DNA of 64,000 nucleotides from Paractinoplanes lichenicola (GTDB lineage: Bacteria > Actinomycetota > Actinomycetes > Mycobacteriales > Micromonosporaceae). Positions within the stretch are counted from its first letter, which is position 1. Each line of letters begins with the position of its first letter. Where the stretch lies: assembly GCF_016785085.1 (NCBI RefSeq), contig NZ_JAENHO010000008.1, positions 62,001 through 126,000 of the forward strand, in the 5' to 3' direction. Positions 1-7,434 of this stretch are shown here, in pieces. The translations under genes and the position numbers were made by a program. The notes under the pieces were generated by a model. It was not told the DNA's origin. It did not search any database and was given only the letters and a program-made list of their open reading frames with translations.

Positions 1-366
1 AAGCGGATCGGCGTGCAGGGCGGCACCACCGGCGACGACTACATCAAGGCGCAGGTCAAGGAGAAGAGCCTCGACCTCGAGGTGGTGGCGTACAAGGACC
101 TCGCCGCGCTGCAGCAGGCGCTGGCCACCAACCAGGTGGCGGCGGCCGTCGGCGACCTGCCGGTGTGGAACGACTACATCAAGGCCAACCCGGGCAAGGC
201 GGTCGTCACGGCCGGCTTCGACACCGGCGAGCAGTACGGCTTCGCCGTCAAGAAGGGCAACGCCGAGCTGCTCAAGGCGGTCAACGACGCCATCTCGGCG
301 TCGCGCACCGACGGCACGTACGACAAGATCTACGCGGAATGGATCGGCGAGAAGCCGGCCGCGTAA
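1..366 (+). CDS. Polar amino-acid ABC transporter substrate-binding protein (C-terminal part)
   Basis: The reading frame is open from the first base of the window, so only the C-terminal ~121 residues are seen and the start lies upstream. The text reads as a type-II periplasmic binding protein of the SBP_bac_3 family: an N-lobe return strand (GVQGGTTGDDY), a hinge stretch ending in GDLPVWNDY, and a final helix that closes with the AEWIGEKPA tail typical of glutamine/histidine/ectoine-type binding proteins. It would be a lipid-anchored or secreted receptor that delivers an amino acid to the permease starting four bases after its stop. Ligand cannot be told from this fragment. Permease and ATPase follow in the usual order, which supports the family call. 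Confidence 0.88.
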   Translation, partial: KRIGVQGGTTGDDYIKAQVKEKSLDLEVVAYKDLAALQQALATNQVAAAVGDLPVWNDYIKANPGKAVVTAGFDTGEQYGFAVKKGNAELLKAVNDAISASRTDGTYDKIYAEWIGEKPAA

Positions 367-369
367 GCC

Positions 370-1164
370 ATGAAGCTGACTCCACGACGCCGGCGGCGGC
401 TCTTCCGCGTCGCCGGCTACGTCGTCTTCGCCCTGGTCATCGTCGGGGTGGCGGCCGCCGCCGACTGGGGGCGGCTGTCCGACGCGTTCCTCCGGTCCGA
501 CGTCGCCCGGAGCATGTTCCCCGAGGCGATCACGGTCGCGCTGCGCAACACGATCGCGTACACGCTGCTGGCGTTCGCGTTCGGCCTGACCATGGGGCTC
601 GTCCTGGCGCTGATGCGGCTGTCGACGATCCTGCCCTACCGCTGGTTCGCCACGGCGTACATCGAGCTCTTCCGCGGCCTGCCGTCGCTGCTGGTGCTGT
701 TCATGGTCGGCTACGGCGTGCCGCTGGCCTTCCCCGACCGCGAGATCCCGGGCGGCGTCTACGGCTCGGTCACCGTCGGGCTCGGCCTGACCGCGGCCGC
801 CTACATGGCCGAGACCCTGCGCGCGGGCATCCAGGCCGTCCCCAAGGGCCAGCTCGAGGCCGCCCGTACGCTCGGCATGTCGCACCCGCGGGCGATGATC
901 TCGATCGTGCTGCCCCAGGCGTTCCGCATCGTGATCCCGCCCCTGACCAACGAGATCATCCTGCTCACCAAGGACACCTCCCTCGTGTACGTGCTGGGGG
1001 TCACGTCGTCGACCATCGAGCTGACCAAGTTCGCCGGCGACGCGCTCAACCAGCGGGTCAACCCGACCCCGCTGGTCGTGGCCGGGCTGCTCTACCTGGT
1101 CATCACGCTCCCGCTGTCGCAGGTCGTGCGGGGGCTGGAACGCCGGGCGGCGAGGGAGAGGTGA
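370..1164 (+). CDS. Polar amino-acid ABC transporter permease
   Basis: A 264-aa integral membrane protein of the HisM/GlnP type. After a basic N-terminus (KLTPRRRRRL) comes a membrane segment, then the conserved permease core with the cytoplasmic EAA-like loop at about residues 158-178 (QLEAARTLGMSHPRAMISIVLPQ) that contacts the ATPase. Further membrane segments follow, and the protein ends in the basic tail RGLERRAARER. Its ATG lies three bases after the binding-protein stop. Its stop overlaps an alternative GTG start of the ATPase gene, so the three genes form one operon. Length is normal for the family. Substrate is an amino acid or amino-acid-like solute, not resolvable further. Confidence 0.93.
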   Translation: MKLTPRRRRRLFRVAGYVVFALVIVGVAAAADWGRLSDAFLRSDVARSMFPEAITVALRNTIAYTLLAFAFGLTMGLVLALMRLSTILPYRWFATAYIELFRGLPSLLVLFMVGYGVPLAFPDREIPGGVYGSVTVGLGLTAAAYMAETLRAGIQAVPKGQLEAARTLGMSHPRAMISIVLPQAFRIVIPPLTNEIILLTKDTSLVYVLGVTSSTIELTKFAGDALNQRVNPTPLVVAGLLYLVITLPLSQVVRGLERRAARER

Positions 1165-1169
1165 CCGGC

Positions 1170-1934
1170 ATGTCCACGATCGAGATCGACGGCCTGCACA
1201 AGTCGTTCGGCAAGCTCGAAGTCCTGCGCGGCATCGACCTGTCTGTCGAGCCGGGCGAGGTGGTCTGCGTGATCGGCCCCTCCGGCTCCGGCAAGTCGAC
1301 CCTGCTGCGCTGCGTCAACCTGCTCGAGGAGCCGACGTCGGGCACGATCCGGGTGGCCGGGGCCGAGGTCACCGACCCGGATGTCGACATCGACGCCGTA
1401 CGCCGGGGCATCGGCATGGTGTTCCAGCAGTTCAACCTGTTCGGCCACCTCACCGTGCGCGAGAACGTGACGATCGCCCAGCGGCGGGTGCTCAAGCGCG
1501 GCAAGGCCGAGGCCAACCGGATCGCGTCGGAGAACCTCGACCGGGTCGGCCTGTCCGACAAGGCCGACTCCTATCCGGCCCAGCTCTCCGGCGGTCAGCA
1601 GCAGCGCGTCGCGATCGCCCGCGCGCTGGCCATGGACCCGCGGCTGATGCTGTTCGACGAGCCGACCAGCGCGCTCGACCCGGAGCTGGTGGGCGAGGTG
1701 CTCGCGGTCATGCGGGGCCTGGCCGCCGACGGCATGACCATGCTGGTCGTCACGCACGAGATGGCGTTCGCGCGCGAGGTCGCCTCCCGGGTCGTCTTCA
1801 TGGACGCCGGCGTGATCGTCGAGCAGGGCCCGCCGGCCCAGGTCTTCGGCCGCCCCCGCGAGGAACGCACCCGCGAGTTCCTGCATCGGGTGCTCGAGCC
1901 GACCCGGGTCAGCGAGGCGGAGCTCAGGGACTGA
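1170..1934 (+). CDS. Amino-acid ABC transporter ATP-binding protein
   Basis: A 254-aa ATPase of the GlnQ/HisP group. Walker A GPSGSGKST is at residues 36-44, the Q-loop is in VFQQFNL, the signature LSGGQQQR begins at 139, Walker B LMLFDE is at 159-164, the D-loop SALD follows, and the switch histidine is in VVTHEMAFA (about residue 196). I chose ATG 1170 because GGGAGAGG lies at 1154-1161; a GTG at 1161, overlapping the permease stop, is the alternative and adds three residues. It energises import with the two preceding genes. The last 11 bases overlap the 3' end of the convergent LuxR-type gene. Confidence 0.95.
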   Translation: MSTIEIDGLHKSFGKLEVLRGIDLSVEPGEVVCVIGPSGSGKSTLLRCVNLLEEPTSGTIRVAGAEVTDPDVDIDAVRRGIGMVFQQFNLFGHLTVRENVTIAQRRVLKRGKAEANRIASENLDRVGLSDKADSYPAQLSGGQQQRVAIARALAMDPRLMLFDEPTSALDPELVGEVLAVMRGLAADGMTMLVVTHEMAFAREVASRVVFMDAGVIVEQGPPAQVFGRPREERTREFLHRVLEPTRVSEAELRD

Positions 1935-4461
1935 GCAGCCCCCGCCGTGCGGCCTCGGCGGCGGCCTCGCGGCGGTTGGCCACCCCCAGCTTGCGCAGGA
2001 TCGCCGCCACGTGATGGTGCACGGTCTTCTCCGACAGATAGAGCCGGCCCGCGATCGCCGCGTTCGACTCGCCCCGGCCCAGGTGGGTCAGCACCTCGGC
2101 CTCGCGGCGGGTCAGGTGGGCCGGATGCCGCTCGGTCGCGGCCCGCGGGCCGTGCGGCAGATCCCGTACGCCCTGTCGCCGCAGCCGCCGGGCCAGCAGC
2201 GCGGCGGCCGGCCGGGCCCCGAGCCGCCGGAACTCGGTCACCGCGGTGCGCAGGTCGGCCTCGTCGTCCGAGCCGGCCAGGGCCAGCGCGGCGTCGTAGG
2301 GGCAGCCCAGCTTCGTCCACCGGGCGGCGGCCGCGCGCGTCTCCCCGGCCAGTTGCGCCGCGTACGGGTCGAGCACCGCCCCCACCGGCTCGCGGACCCC
2401 GGCCAGCCGCCGCAGCCAGGCCAGCTCGCCGGCCACCCAGGCCGCGTTCCGCTCGACCGCCAGCGCGAAGGTGCCGCCGTCGTCCTCCGGCTCGCGGCCG
2501 TCCAGCCAGCCCGCCTCCGCCCGGGCCGCGGCGACCGGCGCCCGATACTGCAGCTCGGTCTGCCCGTACGCCAGTGACCGGGCCTCGTCGAGCGCCTCCC
2601 ACCGGCGTGGGTCGCCCCGGCGGGCGCGGGCCAGGCCGAGCACGGTCAGCGCCAGCAGCCGCAGCAGCGGAACCGAGCGCGCCGACCGCAGCACGTACTC
2701 GGCGTCCCCGATCGCGGCGTCCGCCCGGCCCAGGTCGAGGTGCATCCGGGCCCGGTGGACGACCACGTAGTACTCCCACGCCTCCAGCCCCAGCTCCCGG
2801 CAGGCCGCGACGCCCCGGTCGAGCCACGGTTCGAGGTCGTAGGCCCGGGTGCGGGTCATGGCCCAGCCCAGGTGGATGTAGGCACGCCCGACGTGATCGT
2901 CCAGGCCCGCCTCCGCGGCCACGGTGAGGCTGCGCCGCAGGCTCGTCCAGCCCTCGGGCCGCCCGGCCAGGAACTGCATGGTGCCGACGGTGTTGAGCAC
3001 GTACGCGAGCACCTCGGGATCGTCGTCCGCGACGGCCAGCGCGCGCTCGCCCCACGCGATCGTCTCGTCGTGGCGTTCCGCGTTGAGGTGCGTCGCGGCC
3101 AGCACCCCGTACGCCCGAGCCAGCTCCCGGCCCGGCGGCCCGCCCTCGAGCAGCCGCAGCGCCTCGTCGCCGGTGCGGGCCGAGTCGTCCGTGCGCCCGA
3201 CGCACCACAGCTCGCGCGACAACTGGGCCAGCGCCGCACCCTGCCGCCGCTCGTCGCCGGTGGCCCGCCAGTGCGCGACCGCCTCCGCGAGGGCCTCGAT
3301 CGAGGCGTCCATCTGGTCGGTCAGGTAGCACTCGTACGAGCGGGCCTCGAGCAGCCCGGCCCGCACGCCGGGGGCGAGCGTGTCGGCGAAGCGCAGCGCG
3401 TGGGCGTAGTGGGCGGCCGCCTCCCGGTGCGCCCCGGCCGACGCCGCCTGCTCGGCCGCCGCCGGGGCGAACCGCAGCACGGCCTCGGTGTCGCCGGCCG
3501 CGTCGGCGTGGTGCGCCAGTCGGGCGAGATCCGGCGTACGGGAAAGGGCTTTCAGGACCCGGCGGTGCAGGGCGACCCGGCGGTGCGGCGACAGCGACTG
3601 CTCGACGGCCTGGCGGGCCAGCTCGTGCCGGAACTCGATGCCGCCCGGCGCCTCCCGCAGGATGCCCGAGCCCAGACACTGCTCCAGGGCGTCGGCGGCC
3701 TCCGGCACGAGCGCGTCGAGCAGCCACAACTCGGCCCGGGGGAGCGCGATCGCGACCGCCTCCAGCACCGTCGTCGCGTCGGCGCTGAGCCAGGCGGCCC
3801 GGGCCATGACCGCGTCGCGCACGGTCGGCGGAATCGAGCCGCCGGGGGAGGCCAGCACCTCGGTGACGAAGAACGGGTTGCCGGCGGTGGCCCGGTGCAG
3901 CCCGTACGGGTCGAGGCCGTGCGGCGCGGCCAGCGTGGCCACCGCGGCGACCGACAGCGGCGGCAGGTCGAGCCGGAGCATCGGGGTCGTCCCGCCGAGC
4001 AGCCGGCGCAGCGGGTGGAAACGGTCCAGCCCGTCGTCGCGATAGGTGCCGACCAGCAGGGCCGGGATCGTGTCGATGCGGCGGGCCAGCAAATTGAGCA
4101 CGTCGATCGTCGCCTCATCGGCCCAGTGCAGATCCTCCACCACGACGACCGTGCCCGGCGCCGCCTCGGCCGCCCGCACCAGCGCGGCCGCTATCCGGTA
4201 GGCCTTCGCCCCGGCCGTCACCAGCTCGTCCAGCTCGCCGCCGGTCGCGCGGGCGATGTCGGCGAACGGGCCCAGGGGGCGCGGCGTGAACAGCGGGTCG
4301 CACGAGCCCCAGAGCACGCGCGACCGGTCGCGGCAGAAGTGCCGCAGCAGCGCCGTCTTGCCGCTGCCGGCCTCGCCGCCGACCAGCACGAGGGCGCCGG
4401 GCCGGGTGGCCGCGCCGGCCAGGGCCGCCAGCTGGTCGGAGCGCTCGACCAGTTCGGTCAT
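1924..4461 (-). CDS. LuxR-family transcriptional regulator with AAA ATPase domain (LAL type)
   Basis: An 845-aa large ATP-binding LuxR regulator. It opens with a P-loop (GGEAGSGKT, residues 28-36) and a Walker B-like VVVVEDLHWAD about 80 residues later. A long alpha-helical TPR-like region follows, and a C-terminal LuxR helix-turn-helix occupies about residues 782-845 (LTRREAEVLTHL, then LSEKTVHHHV). The start at MTELVERSD is chosen because coding-like sequence and homology-like text begin there; the frame stays open upstream without family features. Such proteins are cytoplasmic activators gated by a small ligand, often of secondary metabolism or sugar use. It is convergent with the amino-acid transporter and divergent from the exported-protein genes at 4.6 kb. 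Its targets are unknown. Confidence 0.9.
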   Translation of the reverse strand: MTELVERSDQLAALAGAATRPGALVLVGGEAGSGKTALLRHFCRDRSRVLWGSCDPLFTPRPLGPFADIARATGGELDELVTAGAKAYRIAAALVRAAEAAPGTVVVVEDLHWADEATIDVLNLLARRIDTIPALLVGTYRDDGLDRFHPLRRLLGGTTPMLRLDLPPLSVAAVATLAAPHGLDPYGLHRATAGNPFFVTEVLASPGGSIPPTVRDAVMARAAWLSADATTVLEAVAIALPRAELWLLDALVPEAADALEQCLGSGILREAPGGIEFRHELARQAVEQSLSPHRRVALHRRVLKALSRTPDLARLAHHADAAGDTEAVLRFAPAAAEQAASAGAHREAAAHYAHALRFADTLAPGVRAGLLEARSYECYLTDQMDASIEALAEAVAHWRATGDERRQGAALAQLSRELWCVGRTDDSARTGDEALRLLEGGPPGRELARAYGVLAATHLNAERHDETIAWGERALAVADDDPEVLAYVLNTVGTMQFLAGRPEGWTSLRRSLTVAAEAGLDDHVGRAYIHLGWAMTRTRAYDLEPWLDRGVAACRELGLEAWEYYVVVHRARMHLDLGRADAAIGDAEYVLRSARSVPLLRLLALTVLGLARARRGDPRRWEALDEARSLAYGQTELQYRAPVAAARAEAGWLDGREPEDDGGTFALAVERNAAWVAGELAWLRRLAGVREPVGAVLDPYAAQLAGETRAAAARWTKLGCPYDAALALAGSDDEADLRTAVTEFRRLGARPAAALLARRLRRQGVRDLPHGPRAATERHPAHLTRREAEVLTHLGRGESNAAIAGRLYLSEKTVHHHVAAILRKLGVANRREAAAEAARRGLLSP

Positions 4462-4626
4462 CGGTCCACCGTGGCAGGGCGCCGGGCCCGCGTCGACGGT
4501 CGTGTAGGTAACCCGACCCGTTAACTGGGTAACCGGCCGCCCCAAGATGGGAAATCGCTGCCGATCCGCCCGTCCCCGGCCGGTCCTAGCGTTCTGAGCA
4601 GTTGCTTTACGCGAGGAGGACTGACC

Positions 4627-5196
4627 ATGAGATTGCTCCGGAGATTGTTCGCGCCGGCGGCCGCGGTGGCGTTGATCGCGGGGGCCGCCACCCCCGCGTA
4701 CGCGTCCTGGTGCCGCTCCGACCTCGACCGGCTCAGGCACCAGACGGCGAAGTATCAGCAGGTGACGGTGGCCGAGCAGGCCGGATACGGCAAGTTCGCC
4801 GACGTCGACGGCGTCACCTGCATCGACATGCCCGGCATGGGCGCGATGGGCGTGCACTACGTCAACGGCGACCTGGTCGGCGACGGCAAGATCCGAGCCC
4901 GTACGCCGGAGGCCATGGTCTACGAGCCCGACCGGGCCGGGCGCCCGCGCCTGGTCGCGGTCGAATACATCGTGGTCAAGCAGGCCTGGAAGGACGCCGG
5001 GCACCGCAAGCGGCCCTCGCTCTACGGCCAGAAGTTCAACTACACCGCGAGCCCCAACCGATACGGGCTGCCGCCGTTCTACTCGCTGCACGTCTGGGCC
5101 TGGAAGCACAACCCGGCCGGCGCGTTCGCGATGTGGAACCCGCGCGTGCACTGCCCGGGCGGCCACACCGGCCCGCACGCGGGACACCACTCATGA
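4627..5196 (+). CDS. Secreted conserved hypothetical protein, His-rich C-terminus
   Basis: 189 aa. A clear Sec signal peptide (basic MRLLRRLF, hydrophobic core, likely cleavage after PAYA) is followed by a soluble domain containing GVTCIDMPGMGAMGVHYVN and a LHVWAWKHNP block. It ends in a His-rich tail (GHTGPHAGHH) that could bind a metal. I recognise it only as a conserved secreted actinobacterial hypothetical type and can give no function. The start is supported by a strong GAGGAGG at 4613-4619. The ATGA overlap at 5193-5196 with the next gene indicates translational coupling. The gene is divergent from the LuxR-type regulator with about 165 bases between them, so that regulator could control it. 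Confidence 0.8.
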   Translation: MRLLRRLFAPAAAVALIAGAATPAYASWCRSDLDRLRHQTAKYQQVTVAEQAGYGKFADVDGVTCIDMPGMGAMGVHYVNGDLVGDGKIRARTPEAMVYEPDRAGRPRLVAVEYIVVKQAWKDAGHRKRPSLYGQKFNYTASPNRYGLPPFYSLHVWAWKHNPAGAFAMWNPRVHCPGGHTGPHAGHHS

Positions 5197-5426
5197 TCCG
5201 GGTCGCCGGTGCCGTCGCCGCGGGTATCGTCCTGGCCCTTCCGGCCGCGCCCGCCCTTGCCGCGCGACCCGACCTGCCGGATCCGCCGCGGCCGGCCGTT
5301 CGCACGGTCGAGGTGCAGGTCGTTTCGCATGATCGGGTCGCCGAGGGGGTGCAGATGGTGGCGGCCGGCGCTATCGGGGCCGCCGCTGCCGCGGCCTGGA
5401 CCACACGGCGCCGCCGGCCGGCTTGA
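5193..5426 (+). CDS. Small exported or membrane protein, unknown function
   Basis: 77 aa. The N-terminus is a signal peptide or membrane helix (IRVAGAVAAGIVLALPAAPALAA), followed by a Pro-rich spacer (RPDLPDPPRP) and a beta-like segment. A second Ala/Gly-rich hydrophobic stretch follows, ending in TTRRRRPA, so the C-terminus would stop in a basic cytoplasmic anchor. Its ATG overlaps the stop of the preceding secreted protein, so the two are co-translated. Its TGA (5424-5426) lies inside the -35 element of the MerR-type promoter that follows. No family is recognised; a partner or membrane anchor of the upstream secreted protein is an inference from coupling only. Confidence 0.65.
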   Translation: MIRVAGAVAAGIVLALPAAPALAARPDLPDPPRPAVRTVEVQVVSHDRVAEGVQMVAAGAIGAAAAAAWTTRRRRPA

Positions 5427-5453
5427 CCTTGTCACTGTGACAAGGTCTTCACT
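5423..5453 (+). promoter_or_regulatory. MerR-type promoter with perfect 11-bp inverted-repeat operator
   Basis: A -35-like TTGACC (5423-5428) is followed, 19 bp later, by a weak -10-like TTCACT (5448-5453). Between and overlapping them lies a perfect inverted repeat, GACCTTGTCAC / GTGACAAGGTC with a one-base centre (5425-5447). An over-long spacer filled by a dyad is the hallmark of MerR-controlled promoters. The operon it would drive encodes a MerR protein, so autoregulation is likely. The transcript would start near 5460, just before the GGAGG of the first gene. Confidence 0.72.
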
Positions 5454-5473
5454 GGGTGCCGGAGGTGGTCCTC

Positions 5474-6103
5474 ATGACCCTAGTCACCGCGCTCAGCGCC
5501 GGGGAGTCGTCGACGCGGCTGCAGGCCGCCCTGGCCGCCGGCACCCAGGCCGACCCCGGCCTGCTCGAGACGCTGATGGCCCGGTGCGCCGTCGAGCCCG
5601 ACTTCTTCGTGCGCGACATGCTCACCTGGGCCCTCACCCGGCTGCCGGCCGAACTCACCGTGCCCCGGCTGGTCGCCGAGCTCGGTTCGGCCGTCCCGCA
5701 GGCCCGCAGCCAGGCATTGCATACGCTGTCCAAGGTCGGCGACGACCGCGCGTGGCCCGCGATCACCCGGTCGCTGCTGCGCGACCCCGACGACGAGGTC
5801 GCGCGGGCCGCATGGCGTACGGCGGTCGCGCTCGCACCCGAAGGCGAACAGGAGGGGCTGGCGGTGGAACTGGCGGCACAACTCGGTCGCGGCGACCGGA
5901 ACGTCAAGCTCAGCCTGAGCCGGGCCCTGGTCGCCCTGGGCGAGGTCGTCGAGCCGGTGCTGCGGCGGGCTCAGGCCGGCGCCGACCCCGAGGTGCAGGC
6001 GCACGCCCGGGCCACCGAGACGCTGCTGCGCGACCCGGAGGCCGGGTTCGACGGCGCGATCGAGGACGCCAAGCGGATCTTCGCGTTGAGCCCCCAGCGC
6101 TGA
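5474..6103 (+). CDS. HEAT-repeat protein
   Basis: A 209-aa all-helical protein built from HEAT/PBS-lyase-like repeats of about 30 residues (for example FVRDMLTWALTRLPAE, then VPQARSQALHTLSKVGD, then DDEVARAAWRTAVALAPEGE). Such solenoids act as protein-binding scaffolds; no catalytic residues are apparent. I chose ATG 5474 because GGAGG at 5461-5465 is well placed; a GTG at 5456 would add six residues. The stop overlaps the start of the next gene (TGATG), so this protein is made together with a MerR regulator that carries the same type of repeat. That suggests the two interact or sense the same partner. The operon sits behind the MerR-type promoter just upstream. Confidence 0.82.
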   Translation: MTLVTALSAGESSTRLQAALAAGTQADPGLLETLMARCAVEPDFFVRDMLTWALTRLPAELTVPRLVAELGSAVPQARSQALHTLSKVGDDRAWPAITRSLLRDPDDEVARAAWRTAVALAPEGEQEGLAVELAAQLGRGDRNVKLSLSRALVALGEVVEPVLRRAQAGADPEVQAHARATETLLRDPEAGFDGAIEDAKRIFALSPQR

Positions 6104-7125
6104 TGTTGATCGGCGAAGTCGCCCGGCGCTCCGGGGTGAGCACGCGGATGCTGCGGCACTACGACCGGCTCGGGCTGGTGCGCCCGACCGGTCGTACCGT
6201 CGGCAACTACCGCGAGTACTCCGGCGCCGACATCCGCCGGATCTTCCATGTGGAGAGCCTGCGGTCGCTGGGGTTGTCGCTCAAGCAGATCGCCCAGGCC
6301 CTCGAGGATCCCGAGTTCACCCCGGCCGCGCTGGTCGGCGACCTGATCCGCGGGATCGAGGAGCGGCTCGAACGCGAGCAGGAGCTGCTGCGGCGGCTGC
6401 GGGCGGTCGACGCGACCCGGCCGGAGGGCTGGCCCGACGTGCTCCGCATCGTCGAGCTCATGCACGGGCTCGGCTCGCCCGACGCGGCCCGCCGCCAGCA
6501 GGCCGTGCTGTCCCCGGCGTCCGCGGTATCCTTCGCGCCGGACCAGCCGGTGTCCGAGGACGTGCCGGTGCCGGTCGACCTGCTGGCCGGGGCGGTGCTG
6601 GCCGAGGCCGACCCCAACGTGGCGGGCGCCCTGCGCTGGGCGCTGGCCCGAGCCGGCGACGACGGCCTGTCCACCGTGGCCGCCGGCATCCACTCCGGCG
6701 ATGTCGCGGTGCGGCGCCGCGCGGTGCTGGCCGTGGCCGGGATGCCCGGCGCGGAGGCGACGGCCGTGCTGGCCGACGCACTCGGGGACGACGATTTCCT
6801 CGTACGGGGAAACGCGGCTGTTGCTCTTGGGTCGAGGGGCGTGGCGGCGGCCGTGCCCGTGCTCGTGACGATGATCGTCGAGGGCGTGAAGGACGTCGAC
6901 GCGGCCGAGGCGCTCGGAATCCTGGCCCGGGAGCACAGTCACGCCGACGAGATCGTCAAGGCGCTGGGCGCCGAGCTGGCGGCGGACACCCCGGTGCGGA
7001 TCCGGCTGGCTCAGGCGATGGTCGAGATCCCCGGCACCGAGGACCTGCTGCAACGGCTGGCCCAGGACGAGGACGGCTCGGTGGCCCTGATCGCCGCGGC
7101 CTTCCTCACGATGCGCGGGCGCTGA
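6103..7125 (+). CDS. MerR-family regulator fused to HEAT repeats
   Basis: 340 aa. Residues 1-70 are a MerR winged helix (MLIGEVARRSGVSTRMLRHY, then LVRPTGRTVGNYREYS, the wing and second helix pair). A coiled coil of about 40 residues follows (GIEERLEREQELLRRLRAVD), as in MerR dimers. From about residue 150 the usual small-molecule domain is replaced by HEAT-type repeats (SGDVAVRRRAVLAVAGMPG, GDDDFLVRGNAAVALGSRG, and more). It starts by TGATG overlap with the HEAT-repeat gene. By family it would twist the over-spaced promoter upstream of the operon into an active form. The signal is unknown; a protein signal through the HEAT solenoid is an inference. Confidence 0.87.
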   Translation: MLIGEVARRSGVSTRMLRHYDRLGLVRPTGRTVGNYREYSGADIRRIFHVESLRSLGLSLKQIAQALEDPEFTPAALVGDLIRGIEERLEREQELLRRLRAVDATRPEGWPDVLRIVELMHGLGSPDAARRQQAVLSPASAVSFAPDQPVSEDVPVPVDLLAGAVLAEADPNVAGALRWALARAGDDGLSTVAAGIHSGDVAVRRRAVLAVAGMPGAEATAVLADALGDDDFLVRGNAAVALGSRGVAAAVPVLVTMIVEGVKDVDAAEALGILAREHSHADEIVKALGAELAADTPVRIRLAQAMVEIPGTEDLLQRLAQDEDGSVALIAAAFLTMRGR

Positions 7126-7134
7126 GCCGCTGCT

Positions 7135-7434
7135 CTACGATGCGCCCGCGTTGACCCGCCGTGCCAGCGCCTCCCGCTCGGCCGCCTCCCGCTCCGCCTG
7201 CGCCTGCTCGGCCGCGGCCCGCACGTCGTACGCGTCCCGCGCGGCGGCGATCCGCGACTGGTGCCGCTCGGTCCAGCTGACCAGCGTCTGAATCGTCAGG
7301 TGCAGAGTGGCGCCCATCTCGGTCAGCGCGTAGTCGACCCGCGGCGGCACCGTCGCGTGCACCGTCCGGCTGACCAGCCCGTCGCGTTCCAGGTGCCGCA
7401 GCGTGCGCGCGAGCATCCGCGGGGCGATCTTTCT
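7135..7434 (-). pseudogene. HxlR-family regulator, N-terminus deleted
   Basis: The frame reads backwards from the stop at 7135 as the C-terminal two thirds of an HxlR/MarR-like winged helix: KIAPRMLARTLRHLERDGLV (recognition helix), the wing VPPRVDYALTEMG, and the dimer helix TLVSWTERHQSRIAAARDAYD. The ~50 residues that normally precede KIAPRML (first helices with a GGKWTLL-like motif) are missing. The sequence runs straight into the divergent MFS gene near 7430. The frame remains open further upstream but without any family features. HxlR genes commonly sit head to head with the exporter they repress. The join therefore looks like a deletion that removed both 5' ends and the shared promoter region. 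Confidence 0.75.

Noticed and set aside
165..1934. A single 589-codon frame covering the transporter region
   Set aside because: Only its last 254 codons are coding (the ATPase); the first part is an out-of-frame shadow of the binding-protein and permease genes.
2740..4524. A long plus-strand frame opposite the LuxR regulator
   Set aside because: Arg/Gly/Pro-rich shadow of a gene with clear P-loop and LuxR domains.
4507..4534. Repeated GGTAACC around GTTAAC upstream of the LuxR gene
   Set aside because: Suggestive of an operator, but the repeats are direct, unevenly spaced and have no counterpart elsewhere in the window.
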